A program made the translations under genes and the position numbers. A DNA stretch of 7,372 nucleotides, from positions 1 through 7,372 of the forward strand of contig JAEDMH010000115.1 in assembly GCA_016303095.1 (NCBI GenBank). Direction: 5' to 3'. Of this stretch, positions 5,319-7,372 are shown one piece after another. A model generated the notes under the pieces. It was given only the letters and a program-made list of their open reading frames with translations. It did no database searches and was not told the origin of the DNA. The stretch comes from Lentisphaeria bacterium (GTDB taxonomy: Bacteria > Verrucomicrobiota > Lentisphaeria > Oligosphaerales > Oligosphaeraceae). The stretch's first letter is position 1. Each line of letters begins with the position of its first letter.

Positions 5319-7303
5319 GCCGGATGAATCCACGGCAGCAGGAGGCGGTGGATACCCTGGACGGGCCTCTTTTGCTCCTGGCCGGGGCAGGCACCGGAAA
5401 GACCACCGTCATCGTTCACCGCATCGCCAATCTGGTCCAGCACGGCATCCCCCCCCGCGCCATTCTGGCCGTGACCTTCACCCGCAAGGCCGCCCGGGAA
5501 ATGCAGGAGAGAATCTCCGCCTTCATAGGGCCCCAAAGGGCAGGGGAAATGACCATTTCCACCTTCCATGCCTTCTGCGTCAAGGTCCTGCGCCGCCATA
5601 TCGCCCGCTTGGGATACAGCCCCCATTTCTCCATCGGCCAGGAGGGAGACAGGATTGGCCTGGTGACGGAGATCATGACCCGTCTGGGCCAAGTCGGGGA
5701 GGGCTATGACCGGGCTTTGTGGAGCAACCGGATCTCCATGGCCAAGGCTGCCTGCCTCTCTCCCGAGGAGGTGCGGCAGGAAGGCTATCCCCATTGCCAG
5801 GAGGTGGCTCAGGTCTACGAGGAATACCAGCGGCGCATGCGGCAGATGGACCGACTGGATTTCGACGATCTTCTCTATCTGACCGTCAAGCTCTGGGAGG
5901 AACATCCCCAGGTGCGGGAGGAGTATCAACAGCGCTATCAGCGCATCATGATCGACGAATACCAGGACACCAACCGGGTCCAGCTGAAACTGATGGTCAT
6001 GCTGGCGGGAAAGGAGGGCAATCTGGCGGTGGTGGGAGACGACGACCAGGCCATCTACGGCTGGCGGGGGGCCGAAGTGGAGAACATCCTCCATTTTGAC
6101 CGGCTTTATCCCCGCACCAAGGTGATCCGGCTGGAGCAAAATTACCGCTCCACCGGGGTGATTCTCAAGGCGGCCAACGCCGTCATCGCCCATAATCAGG
6201 AACGGCATGTGAAGAATCTGTGGTCCGAAAAGGAGGATGGCCCCCTGATCCAGGAAGTGCGCTGCGAGGACGAAACCGACGAGGCAAAATTCCTGGTGCG
6301 CAATATCCAGGAAGCCCACGAGTATCGACATCTCCCCTGGAAGGATTTCGCCGTCCTCTATCGCTCCAATGTGCAAAGCCGCATCCTGGAGGAATTTTTC
6401 CGCAAGGAACGCATCCCCTATCATCTGGTGGGAGGCACCGCCTTCTATCAGGGCAGGGAAATCCTGGACGCCCGGGGATTCCTGGAGGCCGTGGCCAATC
6501 CCCGAAACGACCAGGCCTTCCTCCGGGTGGTCAACGTCCCCCCCCGGGGCATCGGAGATACGACCCTGGAACGACTCCATGCCTTTCGGGAGGAACGACA
6601 TCTGCCCATGCAGGAATTGGCCGGACGGGAAGAAATTCTCACACGCCTCCCCGCCGAAGCCCAGATCCCCCTCCAAAATTTCCTGGCAACCCTCCAAAAG
6701 GCCCGCGCCGCCTTCCAAGAACCCGGAGGACTCTACGAGAAAACCCGCCGCCTCTTTCAGGATGTGGGATACCTGGAGGGATTGGCAAAACTCTATAAAC
6801 CCCGGGAACTGGCCCTCATGAAAAGGGAGAATATCCTGGAATTCCTCTCCTCCCTGGCAGACTACGATGAAAGAAACGGGGGACGGGGCACCCTGGATGG
6901 ACTGCTGGATGAAATCAGCCTTATGGATGACGCCGCCAAAGGGGGACCAAAGAAGGAGGAAGGGGAGGCCGTCACTCTCATGACGGTCCATGCCGCCAAG
7001 GGCCTGGAGTTCCCTGTGGTCTATCTGGCCGGAATGGAACGGGACCTCTTCCCCCACGCCCGCTCCATGGAAGAGGGCAGCGAGGCCGAGGAACGACGAC
7101 TCTTCTATGTGGCGATTACCCGCGCCCAACGGGAACTCTTCCTCACCCACGCAGAACGGCGACGGGAGGGAAAGGTCAGCATGCCCCGCACTCCCTCGAA
7201 ATTCCTCGCGGAAATCCCCTCGGAACTGATCCACCTGGGAAAACCCGAGGACTTCTATGTGAAACTCTCCGCCCAGGATGCCATCGACTTCCTCCGCAGC
7301 TGA
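5315..7303 (+). CDS. UvrD/PcrA/Rep-family superfamily 1A DNA helicase
   Basis: This 662-residue ATP-driven 3'-5' DNA translocase/helicase has the full motif set. They are: Q motif MNPRQQEAV (4-12); Walker A GAGTGKTT (24-31, Lys29); Ia AVTFTRKAAREM (52-63); Ib ISTFHAF (81-87); LDFDDLL (181-187); Walker B/DExx IDEYQD (213-218); III GDDDQAIYGWRGA (241-253); IV LEQNYRS (273-279); V TVHAAKGLEFP (557-567); and VI EERRLFYVAITRA (592-604). GDDDQ, rather than the GDxDQ variants of UvrD/PcrA, and the length close to E. coli Rep (about 670) lean toward Rep. The protein ends soon after PSKFLAEIP (627-634), so it lacks the long linker and Tudor-like RNA-polymerase-binding tail of PcrA/UvrD. Likely roles are fork progression, clearing of bound proteins, or repair; the sequence cannot choose between them. 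It is the last gene of the run, overlaps the acyltransferase stop by 4 bp, and is followed by 69 non-coding bases. Confidence 0.96.
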   Translation: MSRMNPRQQEAVDTLDGPLLLLAGAGTGKTTVIVHRIANLVQHGIPPRAILAVTFTRKAAREMQERISAFIGPQRAGEMTISTFHAFCVKVLRRHIARLGYSPHFSIGQEGDRIGLVTEIMTRLGQVGEGYDRALWSNRISMAKAACLSPEEVRQEGYPHCQEVAQVYEEYQRRMRQMDRLDFDDLLYLTVKLWEEHPQVREEYQQRYQRIMIDEYQDTNRVQLKLMVMLAGKEGNLAVVGDDDQAIYGWRGAEVENILHFDRLYPRTKVIRLEQNYRSTGVILKAANAVIAHNQERHVKNLWSEKEDGPLIQEVRCEDETDEAKFLVRNIQEAHEYRHLPWKDFAVLYRSNVQSRILEEFFRKERIPYHLVGGTAFYQGREILDARGFLEAVANPRNDQAFLRVVNVPPRGIGDTTLERLHAFREERHLPMQELAGREEILTRLPAEAQIPLQNFLATLQKARAAFQEPGGLYEKTRRLFQDVGYLEGLAKLYKPRELALMKRENILEFLSSLADYDERNGGRGTLDGLLDEISLMDDAAKGGPKKEEGEAVTLMTVHAAKGLEFPVVYLAGMERDLFPHARSMEEGSEAEERRLFYVAITRAQRELFLTHAERRREGKVSMPRTPSKFLAEIPSELIHLGKPEDFYVKLSAQDAIDFLRS

Positions 7304-7372
7304 TCCCATCCCCCGCTGAGGACAGGTCGAGGGAAACACGGAAGCCACGGAGATTCAAACAGGTCAGCCACG
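7304..7372. other. intergenic tail with short degenerate repeats
   Basis: No gene or clear terminator is seen before the window ends. Two adjacent 9-mers, ACACGGAAG (7336-7344) and CCACGGAGA (7345-7353), match at seven of nine positions. CAGGTC occurs at 7323-7328 and again at 7360-7365. This may be the edge of a dispersed intergenic repeat, but only a fragment is visible. Confidence 0.3.

Noticed and set aside
5201..7348. 715-residue minus-strand open frame opposite the helicase
   Set aside because: It mirrors a helicase that has every conserved motif on the plus strand. Its translation is low-complexity without recognisable domains.

Overview
The window carries five tightly packed plus-strand protein genes behind a non-coding, repeat-bearing stretch of about 375 bases. 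The DNA is GC-rich, with strong G/C preference at third codon positions. The gene set (a Na+/phosphate cotransporter with a PhoU-like tail, a GH123/DUF4091-type putative glycoside hydrolase, a COG1579-type zinc-ribbon coiled-coil protein, a DUF374 acyltransferase and a Rep/PcrA-class helicase) points to a free-living or gut/sediment anaerobe-type bacterium. DUF4091 hydrolases together with the nucleotide composition make a member of the PVC group (for example Lentisphaerota, Verrucomicrobiota or Planctomycetota) a reasonable guess. That is inference only: no rRNA or other phylogenetic marker is present.

Region 1 (1-376) has no convincing gene. It opens with four full and one partial copies of a 33-bp tandem repeat that runs off the left edge. 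A strikingly G-rich stretch follows, with nine G-tracts, a perfectly repeated 15-mer and two short GC hairpins, and then the leader of the transporter gene.

Region 2 (377-7303) holds the five genes, all on the same strand, with gaps of 23, 58 and 25 bp and finally a 4-bp ATGA overlap. This layout suggests one transcription unit, although the 58-bp gap could hide an internal promoter. The first gene imports phosphate across the inner membrane. The second is a predicted cytosolic carbohydrate-active enzyme. The third is a coiled-coil protein of poorly known function that probably binds nucleic acid or protein partners. The fourth is a membrane-associated acyltransferase, probably of lipid A or phospholipid. 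The fifth is a superfamily 1A DNA helicase. They do not form an obvious pathway; this looks like a mixed housekeeping operon rather than a dedicated defence or mobile system.

Region 3 (7304-7372) is a short intergenic tail with degenerate ACGGA-containing repeats, cut off by the window edge.

I do not see a clearly new biological system. The most noteworthy items are the 33-bp tandem repeat array (possibly an IS21-type insertion-sequence end or a small satellite), the G-tract cluster next to it, and the uncharacterised cytosolic GH123-like enzyme.
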